From positions 1 to 64,000 of the forward strand of contig NZ_CP014325.1 in the NCBI RefSeq assembly GCF_001936255.1: a stretch of DNA of 64,000 bases. The letters run 5' to 3'. Each line of letters starts with the position of its first letter. The stretch's first letter is position 1. This DNA is from Borrelia anserina Es (GTDB lineage: Bacteria > Spirochaetota > Spirochaetia > Borreliales > Borreliaceae). The notes beneath the pieces were generated by a model. It made no database searches. It was given only the letters and a program-made list of their open reading frames with translations, and was not told the origin of the DNA. Positions 9,884 through 18,683 of this stretch are shown piece after piece. Both the position numbers and the translations under genes were made by a program.

Positions 9884-10119
9884 CATTAAAAATGAGCACT
9901 CAAATACAGTTATGTAAAGTAAAGAGAATATTTGAATTTTTATGAAAAAAGATTAAAAAATAGTGTATTTACTTGCTTCTAGTAGAGTTAGCTTATAGAA
10001 ATTTTGTATTTCATCCAAATAATAAAATCAGATTGATTTTAAAATCAAAATGAATGTATAATATTTATTATAACACTAAAACATTAATTCGTATTTTTAA
10101 CAAAAACAAGGAGGACGTT

Positions 10120-10941
10120 TTGAAATACAGATTTCTAACTCCTTTTCTTACTTCCATCTTATCACTCTTAACTTTAGGTGCTTGTAATTTAGACCCTACC
10201 AAGCCAAATGACACCTTAAATAATCACCCAAAAAACATATCCATCAACAAATCAAAAATAGAAACTAACGCTTTAAGTATAAAAAAGAACTTAATACATA
10301 AAATAAAAAGTAAAGTCACAATCAACTTAGAATTAATAAATAAAAAAATAGCAATCAGCACCAATAAAATTGGAATACAAAATGCTATCTTTGATGAAAA
10401 TTACTATAAAAATATGTACCATCAGTTAACTAAAATACATTCCATAGACAAAGACAAAATAAGATTATTTAGCGCATCTTTAAACCACAATTTAACAAGA
10501 TTGAAAGAAATGGAAAAAATTCTTATTCAAATAAGATCTATTAATACCCAAGACGGTAATAAACTCTACAAAGAAATTTTAGAAACAGGAATAGAATATA
10601 ATCAAAAGACGTTCGAAGACTTAATACAACAAATAAACAAAGAACAATACAAGCTACCTTATTTTAATACTGCACAACTAAAAGAAGTTACGAATAATCT
10701 TGAGACAATTGAAAACTTAAGAAACACTTGGATAGAATTTATAGATAGTATCATTAATGATTACAAAAATGATACAGCAATTCAAAAAGATACAATAAAA
10801 TTAATAACGCACATAAACACGCAACATAAAGCAAGAGAAAATAAAATTCACAGTATCAAAGATGTAGTTCAAAAGACTAAAAAAATGTTAAATGTATTAA
10901 AATACCAATATTACATCAATAAACAAATTAAACAAAATTAA
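10120..10941 (+). CDS. CspA/PFam54-like lipoprotein 4 (diverged)
   Basis: A 273-residue lipoprotein beginning at TTG 10120, placed by AAGGAGG seven bases upstream; an in-frame ATG at 10054 has no ribosome binding site. The lipobox is TLGAC (Cys23). The C-terminal half keeps the family pattern (LRNTWIEFIDSIINDYKNDT and a final helical segment), but the QYGM box is reduced to KIGIQNAIFD and the RRxFYSSL block to IRLFSASLNHNL. It has drifted furthest from the array consensus. The product is very basic (Lys and Asn rich). Confidence 0.7.
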   Translation: MKYRFLTPFLTSILSLLTLGACNLDPTKPNDTLNNHPKNISINKSKIETNALSIKKNLIHKIKSKVTINLELINKKIAISTNKIGIQNAIFDENYYKNMYHQLTKIHSIDKDKIRLFSASLNHNLTRLKEMEKILIQIRSINTQDGNKLYKEILETGIEYNQKTFEDLIQQINKEQYKLPYFNTAQLKEVTNNLETIENLRNTWIEFIDSIINDYKNDTAIQKDTIKLITHINTQHKARENKIHSIKDVVQKTKKMLNVLKYQYYINKQIKQN

Positions 10942-11053
10942 GATAAAATTTCTTAAAAATACTCTTCTTCTCAATCAGACTTTACATCAAACCATCAATA
11001 AAAAAATCACTAAATGATAGACAAAAATTTTCTTATTTCTATACAAAATTAAC

Positions 11054-11081
11054 TTGACACTAAAATTGTATAGTATATAAT
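11054..11081 (+). promoter_or_regulatory. Sigma70-type promoter of PFam54-like gene 5
   Basis: TTGACA (11054-11059) and TATAAT (11076-11081) match consensus fully, with a 16-base spacer. The start codon at 11137 follows about 50 bases downstream of the predicted transcription start. This is the clearest promoter in the window. Confidence 0.75.
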
Positions 11082-11136
11082 CTAATAAAAGAATGATTAT
11101 TAAATAATAATCAAAATTAAATAAGGAGAAATATTT

Positions 11137-11919
11137 ATGAGAAACAATATTACAAACAAAATTTTCATTACATTTGCTTTAACAGCACTTATACTAACTG
11201 GATGTGATCCAGGCAGCAGATGTGATCCAGACAGTAAACTTAACCAAAAAAATAACTCACCAAATATCGCCACAAACTCAATTAATCAAAAAGATAAAGC
11301 ACAAAAAAACAACGTAATAAGTATTCTTAAGAAAAAAGTTACAGACGAACAAACCCTACAAAAAGGAAAGACTGAAGACCCTAATCAATATGGAATGAAA
11401 ACAAACTTATTTCAAAAATTAACTCATACTAAAAATCAAAAAACCTATGATGATAAAGCTAATGATACTTTAAGAAAGCAATTCTATGCATCCTTGTCTT
11501 GGGTTAAGAAAACAATCGAAGATTTTGGAAAGATTATTGCTCAAATTGAAGGTGATAGCACTCACAAAGGTACTTGGCCTCAAGACCTCATAAACTCAGG
11601 ACAAAATATCCAAGAAGAACTTGAAAAAGCAATCAACAAAATAGATTTAAAAAAAGACAAGCTTGAATCTTTAAGTCTTGAAAAGCTAAATGAAGTTAAA
11701 ACCAAAGTTGACGAAATTGAAAAATTAAGACAGACTTGGGCACAATTTGCAGAGGATATTATCAAGGATCACACCGCTGATACAGGTCAAATTAAAAATG
11801 ACGTTCAAAAACTAGTAGCTCATATAAAGACAAAATACGACACAAACATTAAACCTGAGCTTGATAACATTAAACAAAAAGGCAATGACATTCAAAAAAT
11901 ATTAGATGAAATAAAATAG
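11137..11919 (+). CDS. CspA/PFam54-like lipoprotein 5
   Basis: A 260-residue lipoprotein with ATG start and AAGGAG. Lipobox LILTGC puts the lipidated residue at Cys23. A short duplication right after it gives CDPGSR-CDPDSK. Family blocks are NQYGMKTNLFQKL, LRKQFYASLSWVKKTIEDFG and IKDHTADTGQIKND. The first 18 residues (MRNNITNKIF... FALTA) are almost the same as in gene 6, which shows recent duplication of the 5' end while the mature parts have diverged. It has its own promoter and terminator, so it is a single-gene unit. Confidence 0.85.
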   Translation: MRNNITNKIFITFALTALILTGCDPGSRCDPDSKLNQKNNSPNIATNSINQKDKAQKNNVISILKKKVTDEQTLQKGKTEDPNQYGMKTNLFQKLTHTKNQKTYDDKANDTLRKQFYASLSWVKKTIEDFGKIIAQIEGDSTHKGTWPQDLINSGQNIQEELEKAINKIDLKKDKLESLSLEKLNEVKTKVDEIEKLRQTWAQFAEDIIKDHTADTGQIKNDVQKLVAHIKTKYDTNIKPELDNIKQKGNDIQKILDEIK

Positions 11920-11954
11920 CACAATAATATAAATTTAAAATATCACCATAATCT

Positions 11955-11986
11955 AAAGGGAAGAAAAGATATTTTTTCTTCCCTTT
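11955..11986 (+). terminator. Rho-independent terminator of PFam54-like gene 5
   Basis: AAAGGGAAGAAAA (11955-11967) pairs with the complementary TTTTCTTCCCTTT run ending at 11986. It lies about 35 bases after the stop codon. The same GGGAAG core recurs in the terminator of gene 6, as expected for duplicated units. Confidence 0.75.
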
Positions 11987-12083
11987 CTAATTAATAAACT
12001 TACAACTAATACTTCAGATAAACACAATAAAAAGGAAATTATAACATTTTTATTAATTAATAATGATTTTTTAAGTTATATAA

Positions 12084-12143
12084 TTTATATTATTATATTA
12101 TAATAGTTATTAAATAATAACTATTATAATATAATAATATAAA
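12084..12143. repeat. 29-bp perfect inverted repeat in front of PFam54-like gene 6
   Basis: Arms 12084-12112 and 12115-12143 are exact reverse complements separated by AA. The right arm ends where the ribosome binding site (AAGGAAGGAG) begins. A possible -10 TATAAT at 12079-12084 touches the left arm, so much of the repeat would be in the 5' leader. It could be a protein operator or an RNA hairpin next to the ribosome binding site. Confidence 0.8.
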
Positions 12144-12159
12144 GGAAGGAGATATACTT

Positions 12160-13014
12160 ATGAGAAACAATATTACAAACAAAATCTTCAGTATATTTGC
12201 TTTAACAGCATCTATACTGTTAAGTTGTAACCCTTACCCCCTGGATCACATAAACCTTAAGACAAATGAAACTCAAAGTAATGACACAACAAAACTGAAA
12301 AATATAAATACAAATCCACAACTATCTAATATCAGTGATAAAAATGCAAAGCAAGCACAAGATCAATCAAGAAAATCACAAGAAATAGAATCAGAAGTAG
12401 ACAAAACAGCTCTAATAAATGAAATAATAAGCAAAGCTCAAACTAACTTAGCTTCAATAAAGAAATATAATAACAATACCGAAGATCCTGAACAATATGG
12501 AATGAAATGGGGAGCGTTTAAAATTTTAACTAACAAGGACAATAAAGAAACAATAAATTCTAATCAAAATACACACATGAGAAAGAAATTTTATTCATCC
12601 TTAGAGTGGAAAGAAGAAAGAATTAAAAAGCTTGGCAAAATCATTAACATAATAAGCAAAACTAACACCAGCGAGTTGGCAAAAATACTCATACTAACAG
12701 GAACAAATTATGCTTACATACGTTTTGAATGGGGAATGGAAATAATAAACAGAAAAAAAGACAATCTTAAGACCTTGACACTTACAAAACTCAAAGAAAT
12801 TAAAAGTAATATTAATCAAATTGAACAACTAAAACAGAAATGGATAGACACTATAGATAAACTCATTGCCGAGTATGAAGATAATACTAATGAAATACAA
12901 AATAACAACCAAGAATTAATAAATTACATAAACTCTCAGTATAGAACTATACTTGAAACCGAACTTCCTAACATTCAAACACTAGCTAACAATATTCAAA
13001 ATATTTTAAAATAA
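12160..13014 (+). CDS. CspA/PFam54-like lipoprotein 6
   Basis: A 284-residue lipoprotein (lipobox SILLSC, Cys23) with ATG preceded by GGAAGGAG. Family blocks are EQYGMKWGAFKIL, MRKKFYSSLEWKEERIKKLG, LTLTKLKEIKSNINQIEQL and AEYEDNTNEI. The signal peptide is nearly the same as that of gene 5. The region between lipid anchor and the QYGM box is a longer polar tether (about 85 residues) rich in Asn, Gln and Lys. It is followed by a strong terminator and ends the plus-strand PFam54 array. Confidence 0.85.
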   Translation: MRNNITNKIFSIFALTASILLSCNPYPLDHINLKTNETQSNDTTKLKNINTNPQLSNISDKNAKQAQDQSRKSQEIESEVDKTALINEIISKAQTNLASIKKYNNNTEDPEQYGMKWGAFKILTNKDNKETINSNQNTHMRKKFYSSLEWKEERIKKLGKIINIISKTNTSELAKILILTGTNYAYIRFEWGMEIINRKKDNLKTLTLTKLKEIKSNINQIEQLKQKWIDTIDKLIAEYEDNTNEIQNNNQELINYINSQYRTILETELPNIQTLANNIQNILK

Positions 13015-13036
13015 GACTTTAAAAATAACATAAAAC

Positions 13037-13067
13037 TTAGGGAAGGAAATTATTTTTCCTTCCCTAA
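13037..13067 (+). terminator. Rho-independent terminator of PFam54-like gene 6
   Basis: TTAGGGAAGGAAA (13037-13049) pairs perfectly with TTTCCTTCCCTAA (13055-13067), 22 bases after the stop codon. Confidence 0.8.
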
Positions 13068-13929
13068 TATCTAAAAACTATAAGTTTAAATTAAAGTGTC
13101 ATCCCACATATCAATCAGCTATTATTATCCTAACCAACATCTAAATTACACATAAATACAAGTTAATTTGATTAAATAATAGCTTAATCTCTTTATCCTC
13201 ATATAAAACTCTTAAGAAGTAGTTTACCCTTCATTAATTAACTTGTATACCTTGCTCCCCTAAGGATAAACTAAACCTTACATCAAACATCCAAACAATC
13301 TCACTATATCAATGAGTTCAATTTTTCAACTACTGATTCTCCTATTGCTCTAAGAGCAGTGATCATTATTCTGCTTTATTCAACTGATTAATCATTTCAG
13401 GTCACAAGATAAAATGAGAACAGATAATACAAAAAATATATACCGAATTTTCATCGATATTGCTCCCTTTTTTAAGATTTTCTACTATACAAACAATAAT
13501 TAATCTTATATAATACATATTACATTATGATATTTATACACATAAAACAAATATATCTAAGAGTTGAGGATTTTTGTTTTGTCCATTCACAAAAAGTAAA
13601 GATTAAATATCAACTTGGATACCCAAATTGGTAGGTGGCTTAACCTCTTTCTTTAAATCTTTACTACATATCTCAAATATATGAAACAAGCATATCAATA
13701 AAAAAATTAATTAGGCCTATTTAAGGCCTTCCAAATAAAAGTATTTTTTTAAAAAGATACTTTTATTATTATAATTTTGATGATTATATTATTCATGTCA
13801 ATACTTAACCTTTATACAAAATATCAAATACCATACAATATCTCTTAAGCTTAAGTTATTAACACATTACATAATTTATGCTAATCACATACTACAAAAG
13901 AATTATATTATCACTCAAACCTAACTACT
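13068..13929. other. Gene-free region between the two lipoprotein arrays
   Basis: No coding frame with a ribosome binding site. It holds a copy of the recurring GGTGGCTTAACCT motif (13634-13646) and a long hairpin: AATAAAAGTAT (13734-13744) with ATACTTTTATT (13757-13767) and a paired T/A run inside. The hairpin could terminate either the minus gene ending at 13930 or readthrough from the left. Confidence 0.5.
13734..13767. terminator. Long hairpin, probable terminator
   Basis: An 11-bp perfect outer stem (13734-13744 with 13757-13767) continues into a T/A-rich inner stem. It is about 160 bases beyond the minus-strand lipoprotein stop. It is symmetrical enough to act on both strands. Confidence 0.45.
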
Positions 13930-14874
13930 TTACAAAAATAAATTAGAATAAATCAAATAATTAATTGCAGCTAACATTATATTGAGACGATTAACTGAAG
14001 ATGCTATCAAACCATTCGGATCAACAATTTTCCCCAATGCTACCACCATGCTAGCTTTATTATCTTTACGTCTTTGTGCCAAATACAAGCAATCACATAT
14101 TTCATCAAAAATGTTATTTTTCAACTCCATAAACTCATCCAACTTAAATCTAATTTTATTAATCTCATCTAAAGACTTTTTACCAATTAAATCTATATTT
14201 TTATCACTGAAATTATGAGCTAAGTTCATATAGACAATATTTGAAACACCACATAACTGATTTAACACACGTACCATAAACTCTGTTTCACTATTTTCAT
14301 AGTTACTATCTCTAATGTTAACTGATAAATTAAAATTTTTAAATATACTTTGTAGAATTTTAATCTTTTCAATATCTTTTCCTAAGATCAAATAAATTCT
14401 CTCTCTTACTAACGGCGTATTATAATAGAGTAATTCCTCAGAGACATTTTGTCCACCAAATAAAGAACCTTCTGGATCGAATCCTGCTCTTTTAGACTCA
14501 ACTTCATCTAACGTAGAATAAAGATCCTCCTTACAAAATTCTAATCTAATCTTAAGTAGTCTATAAGCTTCATTCCTATCCGATGGTTGTCGCTTATATT
14601 GAAAATCAACATCTCTAGCACCATCTCTAGCACTTTTATTATCACACACATCATCACCTGTCTTAATCACATCATTTGGCACTACCACTACTTCCGAGTT
14701 AGATACTTTCTCAACATCTTTATTACCACTTATTCCTGAATTCACATCTCTTTTAGAGAGTATATTACCTAAATCTATATTACCATTCTTTTGACGCACT
14801 GCTAATGATTCTGGATCGCATCCTATCATCATACTTACAACACAAATTAAACAGATTATACCCAATCTTTTCAT
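13930..14874 (-). CDS. LGYD-family lipoprotein 1
   Basis: A 314-residue lipoprotein (VVSMMIGC, Cys19) with AAGGAG before its ATG. After a polar tether of about 90 residues comes the family core: RLEFCKEDLYSTLDEVE, then ERIYLILGKDIEKIKILQSI (the LGYD block, here LGKD), and a C-terminal KLDEFMELKNNIFDEI segment. The family as seen in this window is a helical lipoprotein core with two conserved blocks. I do not recognise a named function for it. It is the left-most member of the second array. Confidence 0.75.
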   Translation of the reverse strand: MKRLGIICLICVVSMMIGCDPESLAVRQKNGNIDLGNILSKRDVNSGISGNKDVEKVSNSEVVVVPNDVIKTGDDVCDNKSARDGARDVDFQYKRQPSDRNEAYRLLKIRLEFCKEDLYSTLDEVESKRAGFDPEGSLFGGQNVSEELLYYNTPLVRERIYLILGKDIEKIKILQSIFKNFNLSVNIRDSNYENSETEFMVRVLNQLCGVSNIVYMNLAHNFSDKNIDLIGKKSLDEINKIRFKLDEFMELKNNIFDEICDCLYLAQRRKDNKASMVVALGKIVDPNGLIASSVNRLNIMLAAINYLIYSNLFL

Positions 14875-15224
14875 TCACTTCTCCTTATAACATTAAAATT
14901 ACATTGATCAACTTGTAATTAATATAATTAATAAATCAATTTATAATTAAATCAATTTATTATTTTATAAATTTATAGATTGATAAAATAATTTACGCAT
15001 CACTCAGAATTTAATGACTAAATAAATTCATTGAAAAATTTATCTTCAAATTCTTATTCACCTAAATCCTATAATCTTACACAGAGATACATTGATATAC
15101 TAAATCAGAAAAACGTTTGAAATAAATAAAACTTAAATCTGGTCATATATAATTAATATTTTTAAATTCATCATTACTTTTTTAATTAACACTTTGGCAA
15201 ATGACAAAATAAAAACTATGTTCT

Positions 15225-15640
15225 ATATCTTCTCCCAAGGATTACATTCCAAATAGATCCAGTTTCGCCTGCATCAGTAATCTTTTTAAGTTCCTACAAT
15301 AAAGCTAATCATCCAAATTTTTTGCAGATAACAATAATTAAGCCTTAATCTTAGCAATAGAATCATCCCTTATCTTCATTATTGTCTCCAGTTGGGGAAA
15401 CTTTTAAGTAAATTCTTCTATAAACTAAAAATTAGCCAAATTTTCCTTATCTAAACACTCATGTAAAATCTTATAGTCAAAACTCACAATATCAAATAAA
15501 ATGACAAAGAAATCACTAAGAATCCATACTTAATTGAACTTAATTTATGAAATGTTGTATAATCGACTGGCCGAATTTCTCTTACAAATTTACTATGTAT
15601 GACTTCCAATCGATCCTTATATTAATCTAAAATTAAAGAT
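15225..15640 (-). pseudogene. Decayed LGYD-family lipoprotein gene
   Basis: Read on the minus strand with frameshifts and stops, the sequence gives fragments in the family order: FDIVSFDYKILHECLDKENL, then LETIMKIRDDSIAKIKA, a stop, LLLSAKNLDD, another stop, and ELKKITDAGETGSIWNV. These match the C-terminal half of intact members (for example ELKxITxxEGEI and LEEFIxLRxxxIxxI). The 5' half, with signal peptide and LGYD block, is not recognisable. It is a gene remnant, not a sequencing error, because several lesions are present. Confidence 0.7.
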
Positions 15641-16546
15641 TTAACCCCCCGATTTAAGCTTAATTCCTTGCATAGACCCCATAAATTTATAATTCCGACG
15701 GAACAACTCGTAGGAATTACAAATTTATCTGGAATACTAAAAAACCTGTAAAAACAAAGATCTCTAATAGAATCTCTTTCGCTCTATAATTTCACTTTTA
15801 TATCCCTACTGCTCCAATCTGTTAACAAGCCACCCCCATCTCCAGATTAACTTATTTACGATAATGAAAATTTTAGCATTAGCAATCTTAAAAAGAGACA
15901 TCAACATACACCTGACCGTATATCATAATATAATTCCCCATATATCCTTATTTTGTCAATAAAATTAACAATTTACTTTATAAAGTTAAGCCACCACCTG
16001 AGCAAAACGACTTTCTTAAAAAACCATAAAAAGACACTTTTTATTACTAACTTTTATTCCTAACCAAAACTTATCCAAAAGATCGTAATAAATTATACAC
16101 CGACTATTATATAATTACTATTACATAATACATAATACATCTTTATATTTATTATTATATACGAATTAACATTAATTATCACAATTAATAGCACCTTAGT
16201 TAATATTTTTGATTAATTTCTTACTCAAGTACCTTGAAATGTATCTCTATTTTAAATATTTGCTGCGCTTTTCATTAAAATATCACTAGTTCCTACTACT
16301 TTCTTTAGAGTTAATATTAAGAAATCTTCTATCAAACTTTATTACAATTAACTAGACATACCCTTTTGATAACTGTTACATACATCTTATGCTGAAACAT
16401 ATATTCAACAGTTGAATATACAATAATCAATGTTAGAGATATTTATTATTTAAGTCTTTTACTTTTACTTTTACTTTTATATCTTTTGATATACGTTAAT
16501 TAACAATGATAAACAAGCAAACAATATTATAATAATTTAATATGAT

Positions 16547-16652
16547 AAAAAGCCAGCCTACGGCTTTAAATTAAACTTTTAAAATACGTAAACTGGATCA
16601 GGTGATGGCTTAACCTTTATATTTATTATACTTAAATAATATAAGATTTGCA
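16547..16652. repeat. Intergenic repeat, copy A
   Basis: About 105 bases that are roughly 80 percent alike to 17132-17239. Shared blocks are CCAGCCTACG, CTGGATCAGGTG, TGGCTTAACCT and ATATTTATTATACTTAAA. On the minus strand it ends in AGCC-GTA-GGCT followed by TTTTT, which looks like a terminator. Confidence 0.7.
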
Positions 16653-17131
16653 ACCCAATCGCAGTTAATATCGAATTAAAAAGTTGCAGTTAATGCAAAT
16701 CACCAAATATAAGCAAGTAAACTTAAGCTGTAATGTTATACGCTTATATATTGCTTTTCAAGTTAATACCAATAACATAAATTGGACTATCATGAGTACC
16801 AATACAAATATTTCTTAATTTTTTACAATTTACCTTATTCAATACACAAAGTCACACTGGAGGCTGAATAAATACAATGCTCCAAATAATAATTATTCTT
16901 ATTGTAAGTTTAGAGCTTAATGAATCTTTAAGCAACCTTAAGTTTGCAAGTAATACAGATTTCATATCAGATCTTATCTTTCATTCATCAAAGCATATAA
17001 AAAACTAAATCCATGCAAAAACCTATGCATATACAATGTTTGTAAAATCATAAAACATTAATAACTAATAATCTTAATAATCTAACTAAAATAAATTCTC
17101 CATCAATTTTCTTATCCTTTTTACTAAAAAT

Positions 17132-17239
17132 AAAAAGGCCAGCCTACGTCTTCAATTGACGTTTTAAAGTACGCAAGCTGGATCAGGTGGTGGCTTAACC
17201 TGTGATATTTATTATACTTAAACAATACAAAATCTGCAA
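17132..17239. repeat. Intergenic repeat, copy B
   Basis: Second copy of the repeat at 16547-16652, about 100 bases beyond the stop of the minus-strand gene 17343-18284. It may be a conserved 3' untranslated element of lipoprotein genes, or the 3' end of a lost gene: one minus-strand frame reads VKPPPDPACVL then stop. Confidence 0.65.
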
Positions 17240-17342
17240 TCAAATTTAATTTAAAATTGAATTTAAATTTAAAACTGCATTAAATATCAAATAACAATTA
17301 AACAACTTTAACCAATTAACACATACACACTGACTAAGAAAG

Positions 17343-18284
17343 TTAGTGTATTAATTTATAAACTTGCTTCTTAATTAAGTTGTTCCAACCTAGCAAACCT
17401 AAATTCACTTCATCAGTAGAAAAGATTCTCTCATAAAGAAATCCTCCTTCTAAAAGAACAGATTGAAGATACAAAACCAATGCTTGAATATTAGCATCTG
17501 ATGCTAGATCTATGACAGCCAATCCCGCTGCTCCATGCAATACTTTCTTAATTTTTTGTATCAAATCATTACGGTCTGATAACATAGTATCTAACATATC
17601 CTTAAGAACGAGCATACCTTTTAAATCTTTGCTAGCCTTAATTGCCGCCAAATTATCTTTACTTAAAATTTCACCCTCATCATTTACAACTTCACTTACA
17701 CATTCCCCACTATCATTTAGCCTCAGCAATACCAGCAAAGCAATACTCCAATTCACAGACTGATCACCAGAACTCATTAAAGCATTTACTATCTTGGCCA
17801 AGTCACTCAGAGCAGAAACATCTCGCTTTAAACTAACATAGAGTTTATGCTTATTTTCTTCTAGCCCTCCCATATTATCTTTTAAATAAATAGGTGGAAC
17901 ATCAACTAAAACCCGAAATATACTATCAAATTGCGATCCATCAAATCCTTCAGGTATGAAATTCAAGGAAACTTTAATTTCATCAACACTTTTGAGTAAC
18001 TCATCATAAATTTGATCTACTAACGACTTATATTTCTCTTCCTTACTCTCAATTATCTCTTTATTATATTTCTCCTCCTTACTCCCAACTATTTCTTTAT
18101 TATATTTCTCTTCCTTACTCCCAATTTTTTCTTTTTGATTTAAAGATGATGAAATACCACTACCTTTATTAACTGAGTAAATATTATCTGTCAATCCAGT
18201 ACCCGTTACATCAGTACCCACTGAACAACCTAGTATTAAACTTAAGAAAACTAAAATATAAAATCTAATAATAACTTTTTTCAT
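17343..18284 (-). CDS. LGYD-family lipoprotein 2 with internal 12-residue repeats
   Basis: A 313-residue lipoprotein (LSLILGC, Cys20) with AAAGGAGG upstream of its ATG. The tether between lipid anchor and core holds three tandem 12-residue repeats built on SKEEKYNKEI (18027-18130), the last one degenerate. The core keeps the family layout: YKSLVDQIYDELLKSVDEIK, then LYVSLKRDVSALSDLAKIV in place of the LGYD block, and a C-terminal VLYLQSVLLEGGFLYERIF. Repeat number may vary between strains by slippage. Function unknown. Confidence 0.75.
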   Translation of the reverse strand: MKKVIIRFYILVFLSLILGCSVGTDVTGTGLTDNIYSVNKGSGISSSLNQKEKIGSKEEKYNKEIVGSKEEKYNKEIIESKEEKYKSLVDQIYDELLKSVDEIKVSLNFIPEGFDGSQFDSIFRVLVDVPPIYLKDNMGGLEENKHKLYVSLKRDVSALSDLAKIVNALMSSGDQSVNWSIALLVLLRLNDSGECVSEVVNDEGEILSKDNLAAIKASKDLKGMLVLKDMLDTMLSDRNDLIQKIKKVLHGAAGLAVIDLASDANIQALVLYLQSVLLEGGFLYERIFSTDEVNLGLLGWNNLIKKQVYKLIH

Positions 18285-18683
18285 TAAATAAACCCTCCTT
18301 TCTTAGCTCCAAACACTAAAAAGCAATACCGTAACACGCAGCATATAATACAAATAAGATATAAAATAAATATACCGCTATTATTAAATTCATACAATTA
18401 ATATATTGTTAATTAAAAAAATTTATTAATATACAATTTACTAGACATACACTGGATTAAAGAAAAATATTTAAAAGGATTGTAAAATCAATAACAATTT
18501 TTCTAAATAGGCTTGATGCATAAATTCCTTTTTTAGCAAATAAGCCAAAGTTTTTATCCTAATCCTACTTTGATATGCTTATAAATATTCATTTTTATAT
18601 AATTTGACTCAATTATGCTATACTAATATTAAAGGTGGTAATTAAGTAAATATTTCAAAAAACTTATAAAAAAGGAGAAATAT
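18285..18683. other. Divergent promoter region
   Basis: 400 bases between divergent lipoprotein genes, no coding frame. For the rightward gene, TATACT at 18619-18624 is preceded by TG at 18616-18617, an extended -10. The leftward promoter was not identified. Confidence 0.4.
18619..18624 (+). promoter_or_regulatory. Possible extended -10 promoter of LGYD gene 3
   Basis: TATACT with TG one base upstream (TGCTATACT), about 60 bases before the ATG at 18684. No good -35 element lies 17 bases upstream, which is usual for extended -10 promoters. Confidence 0.4.

Larger units (their letters stand above)
14875..17342. other. 2.5-kb gene-poor region with decayed genes and repeats
   Basis: No intact gene. 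It contains an LGYD-family pseudogene (15225-15640, minus), two roughly 105-bp related repeats (16547-16652 and 17132-17239), and an inverted copy of their GTTAAGCCACC motif at 15985-15996. Around 16.87-17.0 kb the minus strand has an open stretch of about 40 codons with a hydrophobic end, without a clear ribosome binding site. The rest is very AT-rich with scattered stops in all frames. Confidence 0.6.
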
